Below, one piece after another: positions 44,957 through 53,290 of a DNA stretch of 64,000 nt. Position 1 is the first letter of the stretch; every line of letters begins with the position of its first letter. A program made the position numbers and the translations under genes. The notes beneath the pieces were generated by a model. The model was not told the origin of the DNA. It made no database searches and saw nothing but the letters and a program-made list of their open reading frames with translations. Source of the stretch: Nodosilinea sp. WJT8-NPBG4 (GTDB lineage: Bacteria; Cyanobacteriota; Cyanobacteriia; Phormidesmidales; Phormidesmidaceae); the NCBI GenBank assembly GCA_019359285.1, contig JAHHHQ010000044.1, positions 62,001-126,000 on the forward strand, in the 5' to 3' direction.

Positions 44957-45007
44957 GGTTTAGGGTTCAAGGTCTAAGGCTGCCCCCTGAACCTTGAACC
45001 CTAAACC
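44957..45007. repeat. Long perfect inverted repeat (17-bp arms)
   Basis: GGTTTAGGGTTCAAGGT (44957-44973) and its exact complement ACCTTGAACCCTAAACC (44991-45007), separated by 17 bases. Lies between the kinase gene and bioD, both on the minus strand. It uses the same words as the elements at 5436 and 39424 and could also act as a transcription barrier. Confidence 0.75.
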
Positions 45008-45026
45008 TTGAACCTCTACATCACCC

Positions 45027-46922
45027 CTAGTTTGCCGATATCGTCAGCACGTAGTTAGACGGGCGGGGCGACGACACATCCACAATGTAGTTGCCGCTGC
45101 TGGGCAGCTGACCCTGCCACGACAGCACCCGCGACGCGTCAGGAATCAGCTCGCCATTGGGAAAGCGCACGTCAAGGGTGACCGGGCCGCTGACGCTGGG
45201 TAGCTCGAGGGCCAACACCTGTCCCTCCTGAGCATTGATGATATAGCGGCGAGAGCGAGCTTCGTTGACCTGGCCCGACACCTGTACGCTGGTTTGCCCG
45301 GGCGGAATTCGCACCTGCTGCTCAACCACGTTGGCGTCGGGGTTTGGCCCCGGCTCAGGCTCAGGCTCAGGCTCAACCGTCGGGGGTGGCTCAACGCTGG
45401 GCTCGGGCTCGGGCTCAGCCGTGGCTTCGGGGTCAGGCTGGTCGCTGAGGCTGACCTCTAGCTCATAGTCGCTCTGCTCTAGACCCTGAACCGGGCGCAG
45501 CTGCACAATGTATTCGCCATTAGCTGGTAGAATGCCCTGCCAATTAAGCACGCGCTGGGCCGAGCTGTCGACCGGCTCTCCCTCGGGGGTAAGCACGGTG
45601 ATCAGCACCCCTTCGCCGGTCATGCGAGCTAAGAGCACCTGACCAGCAGCGGCGTTGAGGCGGTAGTTAATAGTTTCATTGCTGCGCAAACTGCCCCTGA
45701 CGGTGCGATCGCTCCCCGGTGCGATCGACAGATTTTGGCTGTACTCAACCGGGCTAGTTTCGGGGGTGGGCTCAGCGGTGGGTTCGGGAGTCGGTTGGGG
45801 CTGTTGGGGGTCAAGGGTGATCTCGGGGCTGGGTACTGGAGTAGGGGCTGGGGTGCGGTTGAGCACACTCACCAGCGTCCAGCCACCAAGGCCCGCCAGC
45901 AGGGCCAAAATGCCTCCGATCACGGCCACGGCCCAGGGGTTTTCCCACACGGAGGCGGGCTCGGCAATGGGCACCGGGGCTGTGTAGTTGGGGGCCTGGG
46001 TTGGCGCAACGGCCTTGGTCGGCTGATACTGTCTTCCCACGGCCACCGTTCGCACTTGGGAAGGTGGCGGGGCAGCGACAGTACTAGGCGCTGTGCCCAC
46101 GGCCCCGAGGGCCTGGGCCATTTCGCTCACCGATTGGTAGCGATCGCCCGGTCGGTAGCTGGTGGCCTTTCGCAACACCTGAATTAGGCCAGGGCTGAGG
46201 GTGTTGGGCAAATGCCAGCTGAGGTTGACGTCGTCAAAAATTTCCTGGGGTTCTTTGCCGGTGAGCAGCACAATGGCGGTGACGGCCAGGGCATAGAGGT
46301 CGCTACTGGGGTAGGCCCGGCCCGACTGCATTTGCTCGCTGGGGGCATAGCCCAGCTTGCCCACCGAGGTGGCCTGACTCAGGGTGCCCGGCGGCTGAAT
46401 GCGGGTGACGACTTCTTTTACCACCCCAAAGTCGATCAGCACCGGCAGGGTATCGGCCCGGCGCTGCATGACGTTGTCAGGGCTAATGTCGCGGTGAATA
46501 ATGCCTTTGCTGTGGATGTGGGCTAGCACCGGCAAAATCTGCTGCAAAAACTGCCGCACCCCGGCCTCTGAGAAGGCCATACCCTGCTGAACCCGCTGGT
46601 TGAGCAGGTCGCGGTAGGTGACACCGTCGATATAGTCCTGCACCAGGAACAGGCGCTGGTTTTCCTCAAAAATGGCCTGAAACTTGGGAATCTGGGGATG
46701 CTCAATGCTGTAGAGAATGGCGGCTTCGCGCTGAAACAGCTGCAGCGCCTTGTCAGAAAACTGCTCGCCCTGCTGGGGTTCGAGTTCTTTAACGGCGCAG
46801 CGTTCGTTAAAGCGGCCCAGGTCTTCGGCTAAGTAGGTGCGCCCAAAGCCACCGTGACCCAGCTCTTGCAGCACACGGTAGCGGTTCTGAAGGGTGGTAC
46901 CAGGGATCAGGGTAGGGTGCAT
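45027..46922 (-). CDS. Ser/Thr protein kinase with two C-terminal PPC-like domains
   Basis: A 631-residue Hanks-type kinase: glycine loop LGHGGFGRTYLAED, Lys in CAVKELE, catalytic HRDISPDN, DFGVVKE, and SEQMQSGRAYPSSDLYALA. After the kinase domain (about 14-270) comes one membrane helix (AVAVIGGILALLAGLGGWTLVSVL, about 330-352), then two beta domains resembling pre-peptidase C-terminal (PPC) domains (IAPGSDRTVRGSLRSNETINYRL, and a matching IPPGQTSVQVSGQVNEARSRRYII), joined by an acidic Pro/Glu linker. Predicted: cytoplasmic kinase, extracytoplasmic sensor. Confidence 0.9.
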   Translation of the reverse strand: MHPTLIPGTTLQNRYRVLQELGHGGFGRTYLAEDLGRFNERCAVKELEPQQGEQFSDKALQLFQREAAILYSIEHPQIPKFQAIFEENQRLFLVQDYIDGVTYRDLLNQRVQQGMAFSEAGVRQFLQQILPVLAHIHSKGIIHRDISPDNVMQRRADTLPVLIDFGVVKEVVTRIQPPGTLSQATSVGKLGYAPSEQMQSGRAYPSSDLYALAVTAIVLLTGKEPQEIFDDVNLSWHLPNTLSPGLIQVLRKATSYRPGDRYQSVSEMAQALGAVGTAPSTVAAPPPSQVRTVAVGRQYQPTKAVAPTQAPNYTAPVPIAEPASVWENPWAVAVIGGILALLAGLGGWTLVSVLNRTPAPTPVPSPEITLDPQQPQPTPEPTAEPTPETSPVEYSQNLSIAPGSDRTVRGSLRSNETINYRLNAAAGQVLLARMTGEGVLITVLTPEGEPVDSSAQRVLNWQGILPANGEYIVQLRPVQGLEQSDYELEVSLSDQPDPEATAEPEPEPSVEPPPTVEPEPEPEPGPNPDANVVEQQVRIPPGQTSVQVSGQVNEARSRRYIINAQEGQVLALELPSVSGPVTLDVRFPNGELIPDASRVLSWQGQLPSSGNYIVDVSSPRPSNYVLTISAN

Positions 46923-47260
46923 AGATTTGGAACAATTCAGGGCTGAAAATAGGCAGCCAGTCTGCCAGAGCGATCGCTACACCAGTTTACAGTAGGATTA
47001 CCGACCGCTTCATGGGTACCCTGGGCGGGCATCTACGCCGCCAATGGGGAGGAAGACCCTACTGGAGGAATGCTAACCCCTTTGCGACAATAGTAAAGCG
47101 GACACCAAAGTTAGGGCAGGCTGTTCCCCAGGGTTCGAAGCTGGCTGACGCAATGATGGTGGCGATCGCGATTCAACTTCGGGTGAACCAGGGGAAACGA
47201 TCGGTCGCATTGAGCCGTCATCACCGCTTAATTACAACCTATATGGAAAGGCAGTAGGCC
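46923..47260. other. 338-bp divergent intergenic region
   Basis: Separates the kinase gene from the GTPase pair. A plus-strand frame (47012-47257) has an arginine-rich, low-complexity start and no family resemblance, and I did not call it. No hairpin found. Confidence 0.4.
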
Positions 47261-48916
47261 ATGGGGCTAGGGTTAACGGGCAAAGACAACATCGCCAGCA
47301 ATATAGATAGAGAGACTACGGGCACCAACGCGGCAAGAACCTTCCCTCAGCTGAACCCGATGCTAGCTTTGCCAGCGCTGCTGAAGCGACCGCTGCTGGT
47401 GGGCGGATTGGGCCTTTCTGCCACCCTTGCCCTGCTGGGCAGCACCCACATCAACCCGTTGGACAGCTCGACACTGCTCAGCGCCATTGCAATGGGCTCG
47501 GGGCTGTGGTGGTGGCGGCGAGGCGTACCTATGCCAGTGGCCCCCAAGCCCATTGCGCCCCCCGTGGTCGATCGCTCTCGGGTTGAGATTGAGCTAGCAA
47601 CGCTGTCGGCCCTGATCGACACCCTGGCTCAGGAAGCTGAGTCAGCCGATCAGGTAGCCCAGGTCTCTGCGCCGCTCACCACCTATCGCCAGAAACACAA
47701 GGCTCTGGGGGCAGAACTCGATCGCCAGACGTTGCGGGTGGCGCTCGCAGGTGAACCCCGCACCGGCAAAACCATTTTGCTCACCTTGCTCACCGTCCAA
47801 GCCGACGAGGCCGTTGAGAAAGATCCGTGCTTAAGCTTTGAAGAAGTAGCCCTAACCGCCACTCCCAACTGGCTTGACTACGACGGCCTGCTGCTAATCA
47901 CCGACGGCGACATTACCGACAGCGCCCTCACCCTGCTGCGGGAGCGTGCGATCGCCGGTCAGGGAGCAGTGCTGGTCTTCAACAAGCACGACCACTACGA
48001 CGCTGTCGACCAGCAAACCATTTTGTCCCAGCTTCAGCAGCGGGTGGCAACCCTGCCCGCCACAGTGCCCGTCGTCACCGCCGCCGCTGCTCCCCGCTCC
48101 ATTAAAGTGCGCCGCCACCAGGCCGACGGCACGTTTACCGAAACCATGGAAACGCCCGAGCCTGCGATCGCTGGACTCCGAACTGCCCTCGATCGCGCTC
48201 TGGTGGCTGAACGGTCAACCCTGGTCGCCGCCACGGTACTGCGTCGCAGCCAAGCCCTGCGCCAGCAGGTGCAAACCGACCTCAACCGCCTGCGCCGCGA
48301 TCGCGCCCTGCCCCTGATTGACCAGCTCCAGTGGGTGGCCGGAGCAGCCGCCTTTGCTAACCCCGTGCCCACCCTCGACCTGCTGGCCACCGTCGCCATT
48401 AACGGCCAGCTGATTCTTGACCTGGGCAAAATCTACGGCTTTAACCTCACCCTCAACGAGGCCAAAACCGCCGCTGGTACCTTGGCTAGCCTCACCGTCA
48501 AGCTGGGCCTGGTCGAACTCTCGACCCAGGTGCTCACCGCCGTCCTCAAGAGCCACTTCGCCACCTACCTGGCCGGGGGGCTGGTGCAGGGGCTCAGCGC
48601 CGCCTACCTCACCCGCATGGCCGGCCTCAGCCTAGTTGACTACTTTGAGCAAGCCGCCCTGGCTGGCACCCCCACCAGCGAACTATCGTGGGACGCGATC
48701 GCCCAGCGCCTGCAAACCACCATCCGACAAAACCGCCAGCTCAGCCTGCTGCAAACCCTTGCCAAACAGGGCATCGACATTCTCAAGCCCACCCCCGCCC
48801 AACTCCCCGCCAGCACCGCCCTACCCCTCGACCTTGACCCGATTGCTCTCAATGCGATCACCGAAACCATCCCCGCGATCGCCATCCCCCTCGAACCCAC
48901 CCCGCCCCAAAATTAA
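47261..48916 (+). CDS. DUF697-type GTPase-like protein, degenerate G domain
   Basis: A 551-residue protein. Two hydrophobic segments lie near the N-terminus (LLVGGLGLSATLALLG, LSAIAMGSGLWWW). A P-loop GEPRTGKT (about 170) and NKHD-type G4 (VLFNKHD-like FNKHDHYD) are present, but the G3 DTPG motif is missing (only NWLDYDG), so GTP hydrolysis is doubtful. The C-terminal half contains a hydrophobic helical region (WVAGAAAFANPVPTLDLLATVAING) matching DUF697/YcjF. The downstream gene encodes a related protein with intact motifs. Confidence 0.78.
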   Translation: MGLGLTGKDNIASNIDRETTGTNAARTFPQLNPMLALPALLKRPLLVGGLGLSATLALLGSTHINPLDSSTLLSAIAMGSGLWWWRRGVPMPVAPKPIAPPVVDRSRVEIELATLSALIDTLAQEAESADQVAQVSAPLTTYRQKHKALGAELDRQTLRVALAGEPRTGKTILLTLLTVQADEAVEKDPCLSFEEVALTATPNWLDYDGLLLITDGDITDSALTLLRERAIAGQGAVLVFNKHDHYDAVDQQTILSQLQQRVATLPATVPVVTAAAAPRSIKVRRHQADGTFTETMETPEPAIAGLRTALDRALVAERSTLVAATVLRRSQALRQQVQTDLNRLRRDRALPLIDQLQWVAGAAAFANPVPTLDLLATVAINGQLILDLGKIYGFNLTLNEAKTAAGTLASLTVKLGLVELSTQVLTAVLKSHFATYLAGGLVQGLSAAYLTRMAGLSLVDYFEQAALAGTPTSELSWDAIAQRLQTTIRQNRQLSLLQTLAKQGIDILKPTPAQLPASTALPLDLDPIALNAITETIPAIAIPLEPTPPQN

Positions 48917-48970
48917 CCCCCTACCCATCTCTCCCACCCCCTACCCGCCCACCCCTCACTCCCCACCCCC
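48917..48970. repeat. C-rich tract between the two GTPase genes
   Basis: CCCCCTACCCATCTCTCCC and related units up to CCCCAC before the ATG at 48971. No ribosome binding site remains in it, so translation of the downstream gene may rely on other means. Confidence 0.6.
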
Positions 48971-50344
48971 ATGCCCCCCTCCCCCCTCCTCTCCCGCGCC
49001 CGCCAAACCCTCAGCCAGGCAGTTGCTCGCTACTCCACAGCGGTACAGGGCAGCGCCAACCCCCACCAGGCGGCGGTGAAACAGGGTCTTGGCCAACTCG
49101 AAAGCCTCAACGCCAAGCTGGAGTCGCGCTGCCTGCGGGTGGCGGTGTTTGGCCTGGTGAGCCGAGGCAAGTCGGCGGTCATCAACGCCCTGGTAGGAGA
49201 AAACATTCTCGAAACCGGCCCGCTACATGGGGTCACCCGCTGGCCCCGGTCGGTGTACTGGCAGCCCGAGGTGGACAGCGACCTGCCTTGGCAAATTGAG
49301 CTGGTGGATACCCCCGGCCTGGACGAGGTTGGCGGCGATATTCGCGCCGATATGGCTCAGACCGTAGCCATCCAGGCCGATTTGATTTTGTTTGTGGTCG
49401 CGGGGGAGATTACCCAGCTTGAGTACGATGCCCTGGCAGAGCTACAGCGCGGGCACAAGCCACTGCTGCTGGTGTTCAACAAAATTGATCTGTATCCAGA
49501 AGTTGACCGACAAACGGTATACGACACCCTCAATAGTCTGCGGGCTGAGCTAGGCCGAAGCACCCCAGGGGCCAAGCTGGCTGTAGAAGAGGTCGTCATG
49601 GTGGCTGCCAGTCCGGCCCCACTTCAGGTGCGGGTGGAATGGCCCGATGGTCGCACCAGCGACGAGTGGGAACCTCAGCCTCCTCAGATTGAGCCGCTGC
49701 GCCGAGCGCTGTTGGCAATCGTGGGCCAGGATGGCTCTGCCCTGGTAGCCCTCAATGCCTTGCGCCACGCCCGCTCGATTGAGGGCGATATGGTGGGCCA
49801 TGTCAGCCGTCTGCACAGCGATCGCGCCGACGAAACCATCTGGCAGTTTGCCAAGTACAAAGCCGCCGCTGTGGCCCTCAATCCGATCGCGGGCCTCGAC
49901 CTACTGGGTGGCGTGCTGATTGACCTGGTGATGATTCGCACCCTGGCGCGCCTCTACGGCTTCCCGATTACGGGTCACGAGGCGGGGCGGCTATGGCGGG
50001 CGATTCTGAAAAGCTCGGGCACTCTGCTGCTGAGTGAGTTGGGCAGCGGGCTGCTGGGGGCGGGCAAAACCACCGCCGCTCTGGTCACCCTGGTGGATAG
50101 CGCCTCAGGGGTAGCTGCTTTGGCGGGGGCCATCACCGCCCAGGCTAGCGCCGCTGGGTATGGGGCATATACGGTTGGCCAGGCCGCTAAAACTTACCTA
50201 GAGCAGGGTTGCACCTGGGGGCCAGAGGGGGTCAGTGCGACTCTGGCAGCCCTGCTCAACGATACCCAGAGCTCGGCCACCCTGGCTCGTCTGCGCCAAG
50301 AGGTTGAGGCAGATCTGGTAGCGGTTTCGACACCTCACGGCTAG
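48971..50344 (+). CDS. DUF697-type membrane GTPase
   Basis: A 457-residue protein with complete G motifs: P-loop VFGLVSRGKS, G3 LVDTPGLDEVGG, G4 FNKIDL. The C-terminal DUF697 region has hydrophobic segments (ALNPIAGLDLLGGVLIDLVMIRTLA, LLSELGSGLLGAGKTTAALVTLV). Cyanobacterial and chloroplast relatives are dynamin/Era-like and associate with membranes; the role of this subgroup is not settled. Tandem with its degenerate homologue, probably acting as a pair. Confidence 0.85.
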   Translation: MPPSPLLSRARQTLSQAVARYSTAVQGSANPHQAAVKQGLGQLESLNAKLESRCLRVAVFGLVSRGKSAVINALVGENILETGPLHGVTRWPRSVYWQPEVDSDLPWQIELVDTPGLDEVGGDIRADMAQTVAIQADLILFVVAGEITQLEYDALAELQRGHKPLLLVFNKIDLYPEVDRQTVYDTLNSLRAELGRSTPGAKLAVEEVVMVAASPAPLQVRVEWPDGRTSDEWEPQPPQIEPLRRALLAIVGQDGSALVALNALRHARSIEGDMVGHVSRLHSDRADETIWQFAKYKAAAVALNPIAGLDLLGGVLIDLVMIRTLARLYGFPITGHEAGRLWRAILKSSGTLLLSELGSGLLGAGKTTAALVTLVDSASGVAALAGAITAQASAAGYGAYTVGQAAKTYLEQGCTWGPEGVSATLAALLNDTQSSATLARLRQEVEADLVAVSTPHG

Positions 50345-50444
50345 GCTGAATCGCCGAAGGGGTTCAGACCAAGAGCCAGCTAGAGCAGCTACGCCAGTTG
50401 GGCTGCCCCTACTGTTCCGCTAAACCACTACATGCTCCAAAGCT

Positions 50445-50482
50445 GCACAGTTCCTAGTCACCTGGCCTCACCAGAACTGTGC
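50445..50482. terminator. Inverted repeat between convergent genes
   Basis: GCACAGTTC (50445-50453) and GAACTGTGC (50474-50482) with a 20-base loop. Lies between the convergent GTPase and hypothetical genes; no T run, so it may be a bidirectional barrier or just a repeat. Confidence 0.35.
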
Positions 50483-50502
50483 CCATGCTGTGTAAGCAAT
50501 TT

Positions 50503-51006
50503 CTAGGGTTGCAATCCCACTGCCCGGATAACCTCATCCCCAGGCTCCAGCGTAACCAGGGCAATGCCGTTTTCATCTAGGGCATTAAACACATCTAGGG
50601 TGGTGCCGCTGTCGAGGGTAATCAGCAGGCGCGTCCAAATTTCAAGCTCGCTGCCGCCGATAGACATCTGCCCGCGGCCAAGGGAAACAGCGGCAACGGT
50701 GTCACCGAGAATGGCATCGAGTACCGCCATCCCTTCCCACAGCCAGCGCACCGTTGATCCGCCGAGGGAAAAGGGCAGCACCCGGCCCACCTCAATGGCC
50801 AGGTCATCAAACTTTTGCCAGGGGATCGACAGAGTGGAGCTGCCCACAGTTAAAAACAGCGGCAAATCCATCCAGTCGCTCCACTGTTGGTCGTCGTCAC
50901 ACCACATCTGGGCCAGCTCATAGCCCAAAATAGGCTGCCCAATCAGTCCCGAAAATCGGGTTTGAATTAGCTGTAGCTTGGTCTCTTTGGCGGTGACATA
51001 GAGCAA
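50503..51006 (-). CDS. Conserved hypothetical soluble protein
   Basis: A 167-residue protein with no signal or membrane segment. It includes ILGYELAQMWCDDDQQWSDWMDLPLFL, FSLGGSTVRWLWEGMAVLDAILGDTV and a C-terminal VTLEPGDEVIRAVG. I do not recognise a family. The first usable codon is TTG at 51006, without a clear ribosome binding site; no in-frame ATG lies near. Confidence 0.6.
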   Translation of the reverse strand: MLYVTAKETKLQLIQTRFSGLIGQPILGYELAQMWCDDDQQWSDWMDLPLFLTVGSSTLSIPWQKFDDLAIEVGRVLPFSLGGSTVRWLWEGMAVLDAILGDTVAAVSLGRGQMSIGGSELEIWTRLLITLDSGTTLDVFNALDENGIALVTLEPGDEVIRAVGLQP

Positions 51007-51122
51007 GGGATAGCCAGTTCGAATTCAATACACCTAAGTCGAAGACAGGTCCCTAGCTAGGGCAAATGGCGTTTATCCTGCCGATTCAGAAGCGACCCAA
51101 CAGAACTGTGTAACAGACAGCG

Positions 51123-51518
51123 CTACGACGACTCTGGCAGGAACTGTAGACCATAGCGGCTGGCGACCGCAGCGACCTGACTGCGATCGAGGGGTTGTTC
51201 CTTGGGCAGTTGATCAATCTCAACAAAGAATTGCTCAAATCCGCCGGGGGTCATGGTGTTCATTGCCATGCCAGGCTCAGAGCCGATGTTGCGAAAAGTG
51301 TGGGGAATGTGGGCTGGCAGATGCACAAAATCCCCTGGGCTAGCGACTACGGTTTCGTCGCCAAAGCGAAACTCATAGGTGCCCTTGAGAATGTAAAACA
51401 GCTCGTCCTCATGCTCATGCACGTGGAGCGGCGGCCCACCCTCGGGAAGTAGTGCCAGCATCGGCCCCAACCCAGAAAGGCACAGCAGCGGTTTCAGGCG
51501 GATTGGCATTGGGTGCAT
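51123..51518 (-). CDS. Cupin domain protein, N-terminus probably lost by frameshift
   Basis: The 131-residue frame is a good cupin: GGPPLHVHEHEDELFYILKG supplies the metal His/Glu, and HLPAHIPHTFRN the later His. Related proteins usually have a secretion signal and about 30 residues before this domain. Here a signal-like sequence (LRRLCWAAIAALMTLVILILSS, about 51540-51611) lies upstream in another frame, and the ATG before it (51625) is in a third frame, separated by a run of seven T. So the gene may be decayed at its 5' end or start anew at 51518 (cytosolic form). Confidence 0.65.
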   Translation of the reverse strand: MHPMPIRLKPLLCLSGLGPMLALLPEGGPPLHVHEHEDELFYILKGTYEFRFGDETVVASPGDFVHLPAHIPHTFRNIGSEPGMAMNTMTPGGFEQFFVEIDQLPKEQPLDRSQVAAVASRYGLQFLPESS

Positions 51519-51749
51519 CCGCCTTAGTGAGCGAGGAGCGACTGCTCAGGATTAAAATAACCAGCGTCATTAGAGCGGCGATCGCAGCCCAGCACAGACG
51601 TCGCAGCGAAAAAAATCGGTGCCATCAATCGATCCAAATCTGCTGGTCATAAGGAGTTGTTGCCAAAAATTTGAGAGATCGATTCTCGATCAATCCCTTA
51701 TATTTTTAAACCCTTGTCCCAACCCCCAAATCTAGTTGTCGCTAAATTG

Positions 51750-52040
51750 TTACCGAAGACTCGATCTAACCCCTGAAGCATCTTGGTTAACAAGTTCTTG
51801 TATGTGGGCGGGCTGTAACCCAAGCCAGCTGATGGTTTGGTCTAAACTTGAGCCTTTGTATTCAGCGATCGCCCGCAGATGAGTCAGGGTAATAGCAGGC
51901 GAAGGTTTGGTGAGCCAAGCTTTAATTACATGTCGTTCTACGCTTAATACGCCTTCTAAGTCTTGTCTTGTGCGGTAACGAAGTTCTTGATTGAGCCAAT
52001 CTACTAGAGCCTGAGTATTCCAAGGATAGTAATTTTGCAT
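51750..52040 (-). CDS. Small helix-turn-helix-like protein
   Basis: A 96-residue helical protein (LVDWLNQELRYRTRQDLEGVLSVERHVIKAWLTKP, LTHLRAIAEYKGSSLDQTISWLGL). The spacing of helices resembles an XRE/Cro-type DNA-binding domain; this is inference. More A/T-rich than neighbours. No partner gene adjacent. Confidence 0.6.
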   Translation of the reverse strand: MQNYYPWNTQALVDWLNQELRYRTRQDLEGVLSVERHVIKAWLTKPSPAITLTHLRAIAEYKGSSLDQTISWLGLQPAHIQELVNQDASGVRSSLR

Positions 52041-52436
52041 AATAAAAAGCTCTCAACAGCTATTAGGTTTCGGCTTGAACAATGGGTTATACCGATCATA
52101 AAATTCAAAAGTGACAACATCGTGACTAGAGCAACTGTCGCTATTTCGACCCAGTGACAAGCAGGCGATCGCAAAACCACAGCGATGGCCACTGCGTTGA
52201 GGCTCCTAGTACTAAACCTGACAAAAACTGAGCAGCGCAAAGGCGTATAGTCATCGCGACCTAAGGTAGAGCAGAATGCCTCAACCGACCGGCAAGAGCT
52301 GCACTATCGGACGCATTGGCGTGGACCGCTGATGGACAAAATGAAGCGTTTTCACAGTCACCATGACAATGGACAAAGGCGGTAACCTTTGCCCCATCAC
52401 GTTTTTTACGCCCTTGGGATGAACTACCCAAAGCCG
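52041..52436. other. 396-bp intergenic region downstream of urtE
   Basis: No ORF. CAAAGG (52374-52379) and CCTTTG (52386-52391) make a small hairpin about 45 bases after the urtE stop, without a T run. The promoter of the small HTH-like gene must lie in the left part. Confidence 0.4.
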
Positions 52437-53189
52437 CTACACGGCTAAGAACTCTTGAATGATGTCGTTGGTGAGCTCGCTGGTGGGGCCGTTGGCCACA
52501 ATGCCGCCCCGCTGCATGGCGTAGTAGTAGTCGGCCTGGCGCACAAAGTGCAGGTGCTGCTCCACTAGCAGCACCGAGATGCCGGTGGTTTTAATAATCT
52601 TCTTCACCGCCGCCTCAATGTCGAGAATGATCGAGGGCTGAATGCCTTCGGTGGGTTCATCCAACACGAGCAGTTTGGGCTGGCCCATGATGGCGCGGGC
52701 GATCGCCAACTGCTGCTGCTGACCACCGCTGAGGTCACCCCCCATGCGATCGAGCATGTCCTTGAGCACGGGGAACAGCTCGTAGATCTCCTCGGGCACT
52801 TCTTTCTGCGCCTTGCCGCGGCTGCCTAAGGCCTCCTGGCCAATGAGCAAATTCTCTCGCACCGTCAGCCTCGGAATCACTTCTCGGCCCTGGGGAACGT
52901 AGCCAATGCCTAACCGCGCCCGGCGATCGGGGGGAAAGCTATTCACCACCTGCCCCTCAAAGCGAATTTCACCCCTGCGCGGCCGCAGCACTCCCATGAT
53001 GTTTTTAAGCATGGTGGTTTTGCCGACGCCATTGCGGCCGATTAAGCAGACCATTTGCCCCTTGGGGATAGTCATGCTCACATCGCGGAGAATGTGGCTT
53101 TCGCCGTAGTAAAAGTTCAGCCCCGAGACCTCAAGCATGGGCGCGGTCATGGGGTCTTGGAGTGCTGGGGCGGGGAGGGTGGTGGTCAT
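52437..53189 (-). CDS. urtE: Urea ABC transporter ATP-binding protein UrtE
   Basis: A 250-residue ATPase: Walker A GRNGVGKTT, Q-loop GYVPQGREVIPRLTVRENL, signature LSGGQQQQLAIARA, Walker B LLVLDEPTEGIQPS. The EIYELFPVLKDML segment and the LivF-like pattern identify the second nucleotide-binding subunit of the urea importer. The fifth gene of urtABCDE. Confidence 0.95.
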   Translation of the reverse strand: MTTTLPAPALQDPMTAPMLEVSGLNFYYGESHILRDVSMTIPKGQMVCLIGRNGVGKTTMLKNIMGVLRPRRGEIRFEGQVVNSFPPDRRARLGIGYVPQGREVIPRLTVRENLLIGQEALGSRGKAQKEVPEEIYELFPVLKDMLDRMGGDLSGGQQQQLAIARAIMGQPKLLVLDEPTEGIQPSIILDIEAAVKKIIKTTGISVLLVEQHLHFVRQADYYYAMQRGGIVANGPTSELTNDIIQEFLAV

Positions 53190-53258
53190 GGGGAGTGAGA
53201 GTAAGAGGGTGGACGGGTAGGGGGTGGATGGGTAGGCGGGTAGGGGGGCGGGGGGGCA
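53190..53258. repeat. G-rich tract between urtE and urtD
   Basis: Units such as GGTGGACGGGTAGGGGGTGG and GGATGGGTAGGCGGGTAGG are followed by GGGGGGCGGGGGGGC. The minus-strand mRNA is C-rich here. A short opposing C-rich stretch (CCCTCACTCCCTACCCCC, about 53280-53297) runs into the urtD stop, so the two could pair. Confidence 0.65.
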
Positions 53259-53290
53259 AGGAAGGGCCCGATCACCTTATCCCTCACTCC

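Noticed and set aside
47012..47257. 81-codon plus-strand frame before the GTPase pair
   Set aside because: Arg/Trp-rich start, no protein-like pattern, no family resemblance.
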